In this document: one piece after another, positions 20,541-31,371 of the stretch
How positions within the stretch are numbered: the stretch's first letter is position 1
How the letters are laid out: every line of letters begins with the position of its first letter
Source: Lytechinus variegatus
Taxonomy: Eukaryota > Echinodermata > Echinoidea > Temnopleuroida > Toxopneustidae
NCBI RefSeq assembly: GCF_018143015.1
Contig: NC_054744.1
Span: forward strand, 6,357,559-6,421,558
Direction: 5' to 3'
DNA: 64,000 nucleotides
Made by a program: the position numbers and the translations under genes
The notes under the pieces: model-generated
Database searches by the model: none
What the model was told of the DNA's origin: nothing
What the model saw: the letters and a program-made list of their open reading frames with translations, nothing else

Positions 20541-22057
20541 GAGTTAGCACTATACATATTTCACTGGAGTGAAGCTGATTGTAATTTTTATGATGATTTA
20601 AATTATGCAAATTTCAGGCATAAAAATCGGTTCTACAATAAAAAAAAATCATTAATTTTTTTTCTCGAAGATTTCGTCATTTTCGCATTTTTTTCAAACT
20701 TTATAGGAGCGCTGTTGGCTAAAATCTGTAATTTTGTTATGAAAAAAAAAACATGGCTCCATTGTAAATATTTATGAACGCTTTCTCCATATTGGGTCTT
20801 CATTTTTCTGACAAAAGATTATGACAAAGTATATGGGTTTGACGAACTCCAAGAATTTAGACTGAACATTGTGACCCTGTCAGGCGACAAAAAGAAGTAT
20901 CTTGATTGTGACATTCTCTTGATTTTCAATTCGGCGAACTTTAATTCCCTTAATAGACAATTAACCAATATTTTGTAGTCGTTTTGTCGTTGTTGCATAT
21001 TAGGCTCAACGTATCAAATTAAGCGACTCTGCGCAAAGTCGGATGAAAATATAGACATTATTATAGTGGAACTTCCTTAAAAAGTCTTTAAAAAAGACGA
21101 TAATAAATCATCAGGAACTGAAATAAAGCGTAATGAATAAATGGGTGAACTTTTATCTCATCAAAAAGATTTCTGTTTAATTCAGGGGGGTCAAAGACAT
21201 TATCCTCAAAGTTTGCTTAGTCTCATTTTGTTTGCATCTAGTGTATTGACGAACTACTTGCCACGTTTCAAAAGTTCATCAACAATCACAACTAACATAC
21301 TTTTATAACTCCTTGGATGTAAATGTGAACTTTAATACAAAGTGCACCAAGAACTATGACGATGTGATAAACAGTTCACTGACTGAAGTTTCATGAGCAT
21401 CAATTTATTTTGCAAGTAATGGTGTAGATAAGACTCGAGGCGTGTTCAAACATTTTCCAAAATAAATACTTTTTTTACAGGAGAAAGAACAATGGCGAGA
21501 GTCATTGCACTTATATGCCCCACCCGCCATTCCAGGCGATATTAAGTGATTTTTTCGTGATGACTAGAATGGAGGGAGGGGGGATATAAAGCCGACCTTC
21601 CCCCATACGATGCTTTGCAAATTTCCCAAATCCGGGGTGGGGAGCATTATAGCCTTTCTCTGTCTATCGGGATCGTACCCATGGCCCTAAACATCTCACT
21701 TATTTATTATTTATTAATATTTCTCTATTTGAATTTGATAAAATAGGTAAACAATCATTACCTTCTATAGAATTGTCTTTGTACATGAAATTTTCAGCTC
21801 AATGAGCATATTACCCCAATAGTTTTTTGTTTTGCCCATAATGCAACATTTTGAATATGAAGTCTTCTCCAAGTCATATGAACCCCACTCTGTGACTAAA
21901 GCAAATACGTCACAAACCCCAAGAGACATTTAAGAGGTGATAGGTAGGCCTATGGTTTGTTGGTATACAGAGTAAATGATTGGTTTTATTATATAAATCT
22001 CGCGTGTCTCTGTTTTATTACCGTTGTTTTAATGTTTTCCCTTTGGCATTCCTACAG
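20541..22057. other. Intergenic sequence, no gene seen
   Basis: AT-rich DNA without convincing open frames, RNA genes or transposon ends. Confidence 0.4.
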
Positions 22058-22180
22058 ATTGATTTATCTTCGAGACAATTCCGCGATCCACGCCTCGCTA
22101 CGCCTGTCAACGCGCGTCTAATATGGATCTTTCTATACCTTGTCACACACATTGCGAAAGATGATCAACGAATTCCTTGA
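22058..22180 (+). CDS. Weak candidate terminal exon
   Basis: Acceptor-like 'tggcattcctacag' precedes an open 40-codon stretch (IDLSSRQFRDPRL..., LIWIFLYLVTHIAK...) ending at TGA 22178-22180. AATAAA follows at 22312. Its phase 0 would allow splicing from SWEET exon 5, but it lacks the conserved V-P-N..G motif. It may be an alternative 3' exon or chance. No homology recognised. Confidence 0.15.
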   Translation: MDLSSRQFRDPRLATPVNARLIWIFLYLVTHIAKDDQRIP

Positions 22181-22539
22181 AAATAAGTTGAAACTGAATC
22201 ATGGACGATGATATTATCCTATTTATTTTGTCTCCTTTTTTTGTCATGTTTATTATATCATCCGCACATGAATTGCGATATGCAGCGTACATGGAATTAT
22301 GGGATTACGAAATAAAGAGATTATTATTTAAGAAATAAATTTATTTTTGAAACTGAAGTTTTGTTTTACATGTTCAGCTCATTCCGTTTCTGTTTTTTAC
22401 GTTATGTGACACGTTCCGAACTTCGGAAATGAATGTAATCAATCTCAGAGAATATGGACAGTGGAAATCTAGTATTGACCTTCATTAGGCCAACATTAAG
22501 CATTTTTCAAGAAGCACAGACTTATAGGAAAGTTCTGGG

Positions 22540-22682
22540 AGCGTTTCATCAACATTTTTGTCCGAATTTGTCAGATTTGACAACTTTCCCCGATTCTGAT
22601 TGGCTGAGAGGCACTGTTACTATGGTAACTGTCGGATAAAACAAGACTTGTCGGATAAAATCCTTTCATGAAATGCTCCCCA
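22540..22682. mobile_element. GGAGCGTTTCAT-family MITE
   Basis: Left GGGAGCGTTTCATCAA, right TTCATGAAATGCTCCCC. The internal block 'gattctgattggctgagaggcactgttactatgg' is shared with 5384-5520, 56786-56940 and 57968-58113. Confidence 0.75.
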
Positions 22683-22689
22683 GAGCTCT

Positions 22690-22800
22690 TTCTCACGTGA
22701 TTAAACTTCCCGCCATTGGGGACCATGCTTCGTCGCTCCGGTGTATACTGACTTTTGGAAAGACGTGTTCAATAGCCTTGTGAGACCACAGTGGTTGGTG
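22690..22800. promoter_or_regulatory. Possible promoter-like motif cluster
   Basis: TCACGTGA (E-box), TTCCCGCC (E2F-like) and ATTGG (inverted CCAAT) lie within 40 bp, near several CpGs. No downstream or upstream exon was found for it, so it may be fortuitous. Confidence 0.2.
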
Positions 22801-22939
22801 AAACGTCGCGAATACAGAAATTTTTTTATTCTACTTTAGAATATCCACCTAATTCCAGTAAAATATTTCATTGCTGACAAAAATTTCAGGATTACTGGTT
22901 GAATCATGATATTCATGGAGTATGAAATTCTCCATGGTA

Positions 22940-23432
22940 AGTGACACGGTTACACTTTGAAATTCCGAAGGTTCGTAATTCCGGAACACGTAAATTGCCT
23001 ATGCCTCGATGTTCGTTAATCCGAAAACGTACAAGGGTTCGTTAATCCGAACATTTGTGGCGTTATTCCGAAGGTTCTTTATTTCGAAGGTTCGATAATC
23101 CGAAAACGAAGTAAGGTTCGATGTTCCGAAGGTTCGTTAATTCGAAAACGAAATAAGGTTCGTTAATCATTTCGTTTTCGGACTAACGAACCTTTGTAAT
23201 TACGGTCCTCGTTTCGTTTTCAGATTAACGAACCTTCGGAATTACGATCATCACTTCGTTTTCGGACTAACGAACCTTCGGAATTACGATCATCACTTCG
23301 TTTTCGGACTAACGAACCTTCGGAATAACGAACCTCATTTCGTTTTCGGACTAACGAACCTTCGGAATTACGAACCTTGGGAAATACCAACCTTCGGAAT
23401 AACGAACCTTCGGAATGTATGTGAAGTGACAC
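22940..23432. repeat. Palindromic 'ccgaaggttcg' array
   Basis: Dense repeats of 'ttccgaaggttcgt', 'aatccgaaaacga' and their complements. The first half is in one orientation and the second half in the other, with the switch near 23165, so the block can form a hairpin of about 450 bp. A related block with similar outer sequence lies at 41830-42180. The 95-aa minus-strand frame over it is a repeat translation, not a gene. Confidence 0.85.
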
Positions 23433-23524
23433 CACCCCCACCCCAACGAAATAGAAATATTCTTTAGGAACTACCTCAATAGTTAGTTTGGCACAGAGAC
23501 GCAACACGGACTCAAGAGAAAGTA

Positions 23525-23720
23525 CATGTATTGTCCGTCAAATGACAAAGAACAGCTGGGAGGTCTTTGTCGAAAACTGGTGACCAGGAACAATATAGCT
23601 TCGTCCTATATTAGTTTCGGAGCTGACGACAATCAGGACGAAACAGTTGTTTTGATTCACCGATTTTCGACAATGAATTCTTGGTAAGTTTTTGTCATAA
23701 AGGGGATTTGACGATACATT
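23525..23720. mobile_element. Partial fold-back host-family element
   Basis: 'gtccgtcaaatgacaaagaac...gtctttgtcgaaaactggtga' and the inverted 'caccgattttcgacaatg' match 19040-19310. No nested insertion here. Confidence 0.55.
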
Positions 23721-24869
23721 TAATTGTTTATGTTCTTGAATATGTTCTGCGCCGCAATGCGAGAACTCTTTACACGCTGTAAAAACGCTGTTGAAAAGTT
23801 AAGCAGCGCTGTTTAAGCCCGTGACTTATTACTATTCCTTAAACTTTTAAACAATTTTTTTTAAACAACTTCTTTAAAAAAAGTTAAATAGTAGTTGTTA
23901 GACTGACGGGCAGCGCTGCTTACCCACTAGCTCACGTTGGTTTTACAGTAAAAAAAATGACTATCTACTGCCTTTTATCTTGAACGAGGGGCTAGAATAC
24001 TAGTAATCAAAGATGAATAATTTATCGATAGCAATTAATATTCATTCATCATAAGATCGTTCGATATTTTTATAACTAATCTATGATCTACTTCGACATT
24101 AATAAGTTACGTATTCCGGGTAATAACCTTAAAGATTTACATATTGATTTAGGATGATTAGGCATTTCTTCCCCTTATCGATGTTTTGATATTCCGGCCT
24201 AGGAACTGGATATTGTAAGTACTTTTTGTAACCGTGAAGAAATTGGTTTCTAACTAATCAATTGACGCGAGCGCGAAATTCGAGCTGAAAATGTTTGATA
24301 TTTCAACCTGAACTCTAGACATTAATCTTAGGTATCAAACTAATTTTTATAATTATATTACCTAAAAGTTGTTCTCTACAATTTTTTCCTGTCCCTGGTC
24401 AGCCAAGTCCGTCCTCACTATCGGTACAGAAAGCTCTAGAAGTCGTATTGAATCACAATTTACCGATATAAGTGTACAGTTTAATTGACATTTACCGACA
24501 AAGATGGTGGAACTAAAAAAAGGAATCAGTTGGAACAGCCCCGTGTGCCCGACAGTTTATCATTTTTTCCGACAGTCTGCAGTCCAGTTTTTGTGTTCCC
24601 TTTCTCTTATTCTTAAACTCTTTCTTTTTTCTCCCCCTCTTTTCTCTCGTTCCCTTTTTCTCTTTCCTTTTTTCTTTCCCTTTTTCGCTTCCTTTTTTTT
24701 GCTTGTGACTCGTCGGGGGGGGGGGGGGAGTCTGCCCCCCCCTTAGGTACGCTAGTGGCCCCAGGTTGAGTATTTAAGTTGTGATTCGTGCTTTGTTTCA
24801 TGATTCCTAGTTGGAATCCCAGCCATGGCGTAATTTCCTTCTGCAAGAAATTTATCCACATTGTGCTGC
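23721..24869. other. Intergenic, no gene seen
   Basis: Contains a pyrimidine-rich CT tract (24600-24700), a G9-12/C7 hairpin near 24715-24745 and AT-rich DNA. Open frames here are low-complexity. Confidence 0.4.
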
Positions 24870-25050
24870 ACTCGACCCAGGTGAGGTGAATGGGTACCCG
24901 GCAGGATTCCTTGAATGCACGAGCGCTGAAAGGCAGCTCGAGCTAAAGCCGGGATAATAATAATAACGCGCCTCGGAATAGAATATTTCTAGATATATAG
25001 ATGGCGCTATATAAATGCCTAATATTATTATTATTATTATTATTAATAGG
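24870..25050 (+). repeat. SINE 3' part with (ATT)n tail
   Basis: 'gggtacccggcaggattccttgaatgc', 'gagctaaagccggg', 'ggcgctatataaatgcc', then (TTA)n. The same blocks occur on the minus strand at 51430-51650, where a tRNA-like B box is preserved. Confidence 0.7.
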
Positions 25051-25089
25051 TTTGTATTATCTTTATCTCTGCCCCTTGCCATTTTCCCC

Positions 25090-25560
25090 CCTGAATCTCT
25101 TCTCCATCATGTCCATTCACATGTTTTTTTAATAGTTATATTTTTCTGTGGTTCCGCTGCTGTGTGATGAGTGGATGGCGCGGGTCTGTTGAATATGTTT
25201 GATTTGATTTTATTTTATTGTTTACTTCTGCAATTACATCATTCGTATATAATACATTTTCCATAACATAACAAACATAGTATATTGAGAACTTTTTTGG
25301 CATGAATCATAACTAAATGTACTAAAATTATCATTACAAACAAAACTAATCTCATACCAAATTAGTTAACATTTACAATTTGCAGGAGAAGGATTGTCAT
25401 CATAAGCAGATTGCTTGAAAAAATGACAACCCCATGTTCATACGTCTCGGTCTGTAAAACATTCCCAATACATTCCACTATTATGATTGATATCCATTTA
25501 CAAGGAATCATCTTTGATTTGGAAATCACAGTTGCGTGAAGGATTCCTGCTATGAGAATA
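25090..25560. repeat. Old repeat split by a LINE insertion
   Basis: 'aatctcttctcc...gttccgctgctgtgtga', 'cgggtctgttgaatatgtt' and, after the insert, 'catacgtctcggtctgtaaaacattccc...tttggaaatcacagttgcgtgaag'. The same sequence without the insert is at 59150-59360 in reverse orientation, which defines the empty site. Confidence 0.75.
25200..25433 (-). mobile_element. 5'-truncated copy of the 8.9-12.3 kb LINE (3' UTR only)
   Basis: The reverse complement matches 12083-12310 with only a handful of differences and ends in the same AAATCAAATCA tail. It is flanked by ATGTT duplications (25195-25199 and 25434-25438). Same family, recent insertion, typical 5' truncation. Confidence 0.85.
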
Positions 25561-25814
25561 TAATCCATTTGCAGTCAAATTGTCTGGGTCACGGCAAGAA
25601 GCCATTAAAAGATTCGAATTATCTGGGTTTGCCCCAGAATTTATACAAACTATACTCACAATCTGGGCTGATAAATTCCATTTCTGATCCGTTATTTTGT
25701 AGACTGAAAACACCAAAGGCTCCTGATATTCATATTGCAAATTGCAATTTGTATGTAATATGTATCATTACAATGAGTTACTTTATCATTTTATGATGAT
25801 TTTCCTTTTAATAG

Positions 25815-26040
25815 AGACATTTATAGCTATCCTACTAGACTGTTTAGACATTCATTCGGGTTTCATTCATTCACTCCCATTAGGATGCCTTAGCCCATAA
25901 ATCGATAAAAAATGTAGGACCTAACATGTGGAATTCACTACCTTTGAATAATAACAATGTTATCATTCAAGAAGAATGTGAAGGATTTATGTCTCTCGAA
26001 ATACAGTAAATGATATTTCTCTAAATTACTCTCATAATTG
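25815..26040 (+). pseudogene. Decayed LINE reverse-transcriptase C-terminus
   Basis: Fragments such as 'SYPTRLFRHS' and, in another frame, 'GPNMWNSLP' correspond to the SYPTRN and HGPDLWNSLP motifs of the intact LINE. Several stops and frame changes. The following 300 bp is likely its 3' UTR. Confidence 0.55.
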
Positions 26041-26339
26041 AGGTTCACAATGATTGTTTGCTACTTTATCTAAGATGTGAATGATGTCTTAATATTTCAT
26101 AGGGGCATTATTTTAGTTATAGTTTTAATCTTATTTTTGTTCTGGTTTTTATTAATGCTTATTTCGATCCATTTTGTAGTTAAACGAGTTGTAATTTAAG
26201 GGAATCTGCACTTCAAACATTTTTGTTTATGCTAAGTTCCTACTGTGTATTATTATTATCATTTATTGAATTTAGCATAAAGTATTTTGTCAATTTATTT
26301 CTTGTTATGCATGGTGAAATAGAAAACAAACAAACTATA

Positions 26340-26545
26340 TTCCCAACATGGCCAAAAGTTCGTTGACCTTAAATGAACTTTGACCTTGCTTGATCATGTG
26401 ACCTGTTATGTAATCAGAATGTTCAGGAATATGCCTACTTGATTGCTCTCATTTCTAAGTTTCATGAACTAGATCCATTAAACTTTCAAAGTTATGATCA
26501 CATTTCAAAAACTTAACCTTGGTAAAGATTTGGAAGTTAATTCCA
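26340..26545. repeat. Diverged single unit of the DR1-array transposon
   Basis: 'ttcccaacatggccaaa...ttgacctt', 'gatcatgtgacctg', 'aagtttcatgaactagatcc', 'cttaaccttggtaaagat' match units at 18 and 44 kb. The element ends are missing. Confidence 0.6.
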
Positions 26546-26631
26546 ACACCAAATCCATCCGAATCAGGCCGTATTCGGGCAGAATCGGCCCAAAATTCAC
26601 TCGGGAGAATTAGGTTTTGGTGTAACCCTAG

Positions 26632-27320
26632 CTTAAGCCAGGGTTATACCAGAACCGATTTTTCCGAATAAATTCGGACCGATTCTGCCCGAATACGGCC
26701 TGAATCGGATGGTTTCAGTGGATTCGGAACTTATTCGTCTCTGATTCGGGAAGCTCCCCAAATAGAGACAAAAGTTTCCGGAATAGGTCAGATTCAGCAC
26801 ATGATCGTCTAGAATGACCCGAATCACTTTTGGCCATCCCAAATAAAGCCGAATGCCATCCGAATAGTGGCAAGAGTCGATCCAAAGGTGCCCAGAATCG
26901 AGCCGAATTGGGCCGATTGCTCCGATTACAGCCGAATGAAAACCCAAAAGTTGACCCGAATCGGAACGTATATGGCTGAATGCGCCAAGTCGGACCATTA
27001 CGCCCCGAATGATACGAATAGGTCCGAATCTGTCCGAGTGCCTCCCCTAATCCAACCGAATGCCATCCCAAATGACGCCCGAATGAAATATGTTTGGGCC
27101 AAATTCAGGAGTGTTTTGGAGGATATTCGGCTGGCTTTGAACATTTAAGTACGAGCCGAATTCCTCCGCGAATGTTGTCGAATCCCTCCCGAATTTTCTC
27201 GCATTCGCGGAAAGAGAACGGAATCTTCCCGAACCCCCCCCCCCTCCCTAATACCCCGCCTAATACTTGTATTTGGATGGATTCGCAGCTGATTCGGTTC
27301 CAGTGTAACCCTAGCTTTAA
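26632..27320. mobile_element. 'attcgg'-rich element with terminal inverted repeats
   Basis: Left AAGCCAGGGTTATACCAGAACCGA, right TTCGGTTCCAGTGTAACCCTAGCTT: imperfect inverted ends. The interior is packed with CCGAAT/ATTCGG motifs in both orientations. A partial copy of one end lies at 26550-26630. The 80-120 aa frames here are repeat translations. No transposase. Confidence 0.6.
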
Positions 27321-27675
27321 ATTGTATCACCTTGAACAGGAACATTGTTTTTAGATAACACCTTATTTGTTTTATTTGAATGAAACCATGGAGCTTCGTT
27401 TCAAAGCCAGTCATAACAGGGGCCATTACCGACACCATCTTGGATTAAGGGTCTTTTGCAGCAACATCTTAATGGAAGACTCAATTATTTTATCTACACG
27501 CCCCGCGTAACATGTGCACCCTGCCCTCCCCCCCCCTTTAAAAAAAAACTCATCACGCTATGTACATACATACATATCAGATACTTACAATCATGAAAAA
27601 ATCCTGTTCACATATGACCGGGATATTTTGGGCTCCCTATGCATTCCTCGGCCGTCGACCCCTGTTACACCCCTG
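27321..27675. other. Intergenic, no feature seen
   Basis: Mixed sequence with a C8 run near 27530. No supported gene. Confidence 0.4.
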
Positions 27676-27834
27676 CAAGAAGAAGAAGAAGAAGAAGGAG
27701 GAGAAGAAGAAGAAGAAGGAGGAGGAGAAGAAGAAGAAGAAGAAGGAGAAGAAGAAGAAGAAGAAGGAGGAGAAGAAGAAGAAGGAGGAGGAGAAGAAGG
27801 AGAAGAAGAAGGAGAAGAAGAAGCTACTAAAAAG
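27676..27834. repeat. Polypurine GAA/GGA tract
   Basis: Almost 160 bp of uninterrupted A/G (GAAGAA, GGAGGAG). It has triplex (H-DNA) potential. Poly-Glu, poly-Lys and poly-Arg frames are artefacts. Confidence 0.95.
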
Positions 27835-29090
27835 CGAATCCAAAGGGGGCTTGGAATAAAATAACCGAAATGATGGCACTGAACTGGTCTGAGATCTCTA
27901 GAAAACTTCTCGGCAACACGATTAATTACTGGCCATGGGGGGGGGGGCAAAAAGAATCCCCGAAAGAAAACAGAAACTATAGTTCTAATCGTTCTAACTT
28001 TTAACCACGAGTCTCTATGAACTCACGTTATTGAGGAATTGTCAGAACACGTTCATTTGCATAAAAGTTTGAGGACAAGGGTAGATTTTTTTTCTATAAC
28101 AACCCTTGATTTGGTTTTCACGATAAAGGACTAGTGATAATTAAGATATAGTAAAAAGTTCGCAAGGGGGTCATAACGGTATTTGTCTTAATAACTAACT
28201 GATCAAACTTCCCCTGACCTTTAGAGACCAAAACATGTTTTGCCGGACGAACTTTTAGAGCAAGCTAATTGTTGTGCGTGTGTTCATTATCATACAGTTT
28301 GATTGGATGTAAATACTTTAGAATTTTAAATCCAGGACACTAAGAAACTAACGACTTTTTTTGTTCTTCAAGCATGAATGCTTGTAACCAAGCATCCAAA
28401 GGACCGACGGCTTAATGTCCTCTCCTTGTTAATTATCAAGCTGCAAGTATAGTGATATCAGCTGTGATTTAAGAATGATAAATCTGCAGAGGTAAAGAGA
28501 TCAATATTCATATCGTTTCGATAATAAAGAATCACTCCTTTCTTTTTTCTTTCTAATAATTTTATTCCCTTCGTTCCTGTCATCATGCTACTTGCACATT
28601 CATTCTTCTTAAATTCGTATATTCTCATCCCGGTCATGCGTTATTTCATAATCAGTAAGTTTATGACCAAATAAAAAAAAATCTTCAAAAATTTGTGCAA
28701 TTTAGATTATATTATGAGTGTACTCGGCAACAATCTCCTTCTTTTCATTCGTTTTTTTTTATTCCTCTGCGCTCTTATTCATATTTCAAAATGACCTTTT
28801 CATTGAGTCTTCAACTCCGCCGACTTATCAATTCCTCTTGACATCGCTGTCAATATAATCTGCTAGTTTAGCAAACAAACTAACCTGATAACTCCGTACT
28901 TCACGAGATAACCACCTGTCTCAAGTCAGCTCGTAATAAGGTCATTACTTATTAAAGATCTTGAGGTTCATCGAACTCATGTCTTGAACTCGTCTGCATG
29001 TAAAGTTCGAAAAGTGGGTGCGCACTCGCCACACCTCTCAACGCCAGCACGTTGACATATATTCAGTTTAAGTTCAATTAAGAGGTTACG
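27835..29090. other. Intergenic, no gene seen
   Basis: AT-rich with a G10 run near 27940. No reading frames, RNA genes or clear repeat ends. Confidence 0.4.
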
Positions 29091-29092
29091 GG

Positions 29093-29400
29093 TCGTGCAT
29101 GTGGTCCAGTGGTTAGAGCATTGCACTCATGATCGCAAGGTTGTGAGTTCGAATCCCTCCTCTGACATTGTCTCCACAAGCCACTATGACTGATTAACGT
29201 AGCCGTTAAACGTTTCCAAGATAATTGGTATGCCAGCTTGGCGTTTACCAGCAAAACGCTGTCCTGCCGAGTTCCTACGGCAGGGAGGTACCATAAACAA
29301 GACGTGATGTTGGTTTTTACAAAAGGTTCCATGACATTTGGTCCTGCTACAATTGCTCCGCTTGAAATTCCAAATACTATTGGAATGACCAGCCTCAGCA
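29093..29400 (+). repeat. tRNA-Met-like SINE
   Basis: A box TGGTCCAGTGG (29102-29112), B box GAGTTCGAATC (29145-29155), and between them an anticodon-like loop CTCATGA giving CAT. No acceptor stem pairs as in a true tRNA, and a body of about 200 bp follows ('gccagcttggcgtttaccag...gagttcctacggcagggag'). A pol III-type SINE head is the best reading. Confidence 0.65.
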
Positions 29401-30605
29401 AATGGATTTAACACTATAAACCTAGCCCTAAACTATAACATAAACCCTATAAACCAATTCGTAGTTCCTTTCTGCTCATGATCAGAGGAAGGTCATTTGT
29501 ACTCAAGTGACATGGTGGTGTAAAATCTAATGAGATAAGCACCAACTTTGGTGTCTTGATTATTCATATATTCTTTTGAATAGTGGTTTTTATTCACATC
29601 CACAAAAATCAACAATGCGTCCACGAACGACTGGTATTTCACGGTTTGCCAAGCACATTGTGCAAAATGCTATGATATGCATTCAAAGTAGGAATGCAAC
29701 AAATACCTTCATAAAGTGTTCATTGGTGTGCTATTCTAGTCACTTGGTCTATTCAATTTATTCATCCTGCTATATAAGGCAAGCTTACGTAATATCTTGC
29801 TTTGAAATCTGCCTATCATAATGAAAAAATGAAAGGTCATTTGACCAAAATTGTCCATGAAATAACTACGAACTGGTCTATTGCAACCATATCCCCTATG
29901 TCTTAGACGAAATAAAGCCCAGAGCAATTGTCGCCGGAGAAAATGTCGTGTCGCCGACAAAAAATTGATGAATTAACCCCATTTCCGTTTTGATCAATAA
30001 CCTCATAATTTTAACCTTTTATCCGATAGCGTATAGGCTGGTTTTGAGCATGGGTAGGTGCACATCCTTGGGAGGTTGAACTAAACGGTATATATGGGGG
30101 GTGCACATCTTGGGGAGGTGGAACTAAAGTTTGGCAAATCAGCCACTGTGAGCATAAGAAGGGGTACAAATTTCGTTTCGCTTGCCAATGTCGGAACTCC
30201 CCTGCCTCAGCGGGAGGATGCACGTGCACCCCCCCCCCCCGCCTAAGCCCTTGTTATCTGGTGTAGATCGGAATACCCTTTTGACGTAGCAACATATTCA
30301 TTCTAAAGTAGCAAGAAATTGCTCAATTCTGTTCTGAACAAAAAAATGATACATTTTGTCTAGGGCAATTTCATAAATGATAAACCGTTTTGTAAGTCCA
30401 TCCCCCATTGTTCTCAAGTTGTAAACTGACCAAGCCATGGTCCTTTGAGAACATTACATACTGTCAAAAGAACATGAAATCAGGGACAGGGACCTGTTAC
30501 TGGGGGTGCTGAGCATTGTCACAGCAACCCCCAGTAACAATAGATAATCCTCCGTGGATAGGTCCATGATCAGGGATAGAAAATTTCATTAAGGTCCCAC
30601 AAATA
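29401..30605. other. Intergenic, minor repeats
   Basis: A short tandem 'tgcacatc(c)ttggggaggt' pair at 30058-30125, a C10 run at 30230 and a small inverted pair 'ttactgggggtgct/agcaacccccagtaa' at 30497-30540. No supported gene. Confidence 0.4.
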
Positions 30606-30754
30606 GGGGGCCCGTTGCAGAAAGAGTTGCAATTAAACGCAACTCTAAAAATCATGCGCAACTTGATATTCAACCAATCAACAGCGCGCATTTTTGACTT
30701 GCGATTGATTTTTTGACTTGCGTTTAAACGTAACTCTTTCTGCAACAGGCCCCT
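30606..30754. mobile_element. Fold-back MITE 'ccgttgcagaaagagttgc'
   Basis: Left GGCCCGTTGCAGAAAGAGTTGC and right CTCTTTCTGCAACAGGCCCC are inverted, with 'cgcaact...agttgcg' pairs inside. The same family in reverse orientation is at 55211-55357. Confidence 0.8.
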
Positions 30755-31149
30755 GATGTACATATTATATGGAATTGCCCTCCATTAAAAATGGTCTATT
30801 TCACAAAAATACATTGAACTCACCCAAACGCATGCATCCGTGTACACACCACAACGCCTCTGCAAGCAACATCTCCACTTCCAATAGCACCAGGTAACAT
30901 CACCAAACTATCATCACCACCATCGGCACCAGCACCACAAACATCACCTCCACCATCTTCCACCAGTCCTTCACACACGACAAGCTTGCCCCCTCTAATC
31001 GTGCTCCACCACTAAATAATCTATGGAAATTAATTATCTCTTGGTATCCTCTTTTATGATCTTAGATCTGACAATTTATAGTACAACAGTTTAATAACGG
31101 TTGACCTTTTCATCACTTCACATTATCCACAACGGAATACTCTCTTACG

Positions 31150-31371
31150 GGGTGTTGCAAGAAAATATTTTTGCGATCAACTGCAAATATTCTGTCGCAA
31201 TTTTACAACTGACAGATCCACGTTAGCTATAACAAATCAGATTAAACTTCTTGTTTTAAGGAGCAGATTAGCAAACAATCACTAATTTGCAATTAACTGC
31301 AAGACACATGATTGATTTAGGGACCAAAAATAGACTTGCAATTGACCCCAAGATTCTTGCAACACCCAAAT
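31150..31371. mobile_element. Fold-back MITE 'gggtgttgcaagaa'
   Basis: Ends GGGTGTTGCAAGAA and TTCTTGCAACACCC are perfect inverted repeats, followed by 'gcgatcaactgcaa' and 'ttgcaattgaccccaag'. No coding capacity. Confidence 0.75.

Noticed and set aside
23220..23507. 95-aa frame with repeated NSEGSLVRKRSDD
   Set aside because: Direct translation of the 'ccgaaggttcg' array; it ends with the array.
26633..27438. Several 80-120 aa frames on both strands
   Set aside because: Generated by the CCGAAT motif of the mobile element; all frames look alike and carry no domain.
27514..27950. Glu-, Lys-, Arg- and Ser-rich frames
   Set aside because: Artefacts of the polypurine tract.
29093..29175. Functional tRNA-Met gene
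   Set aside because: A and B boxes and a CAT loop are present, but the acceptor stem does not pair and a SINE body follows.
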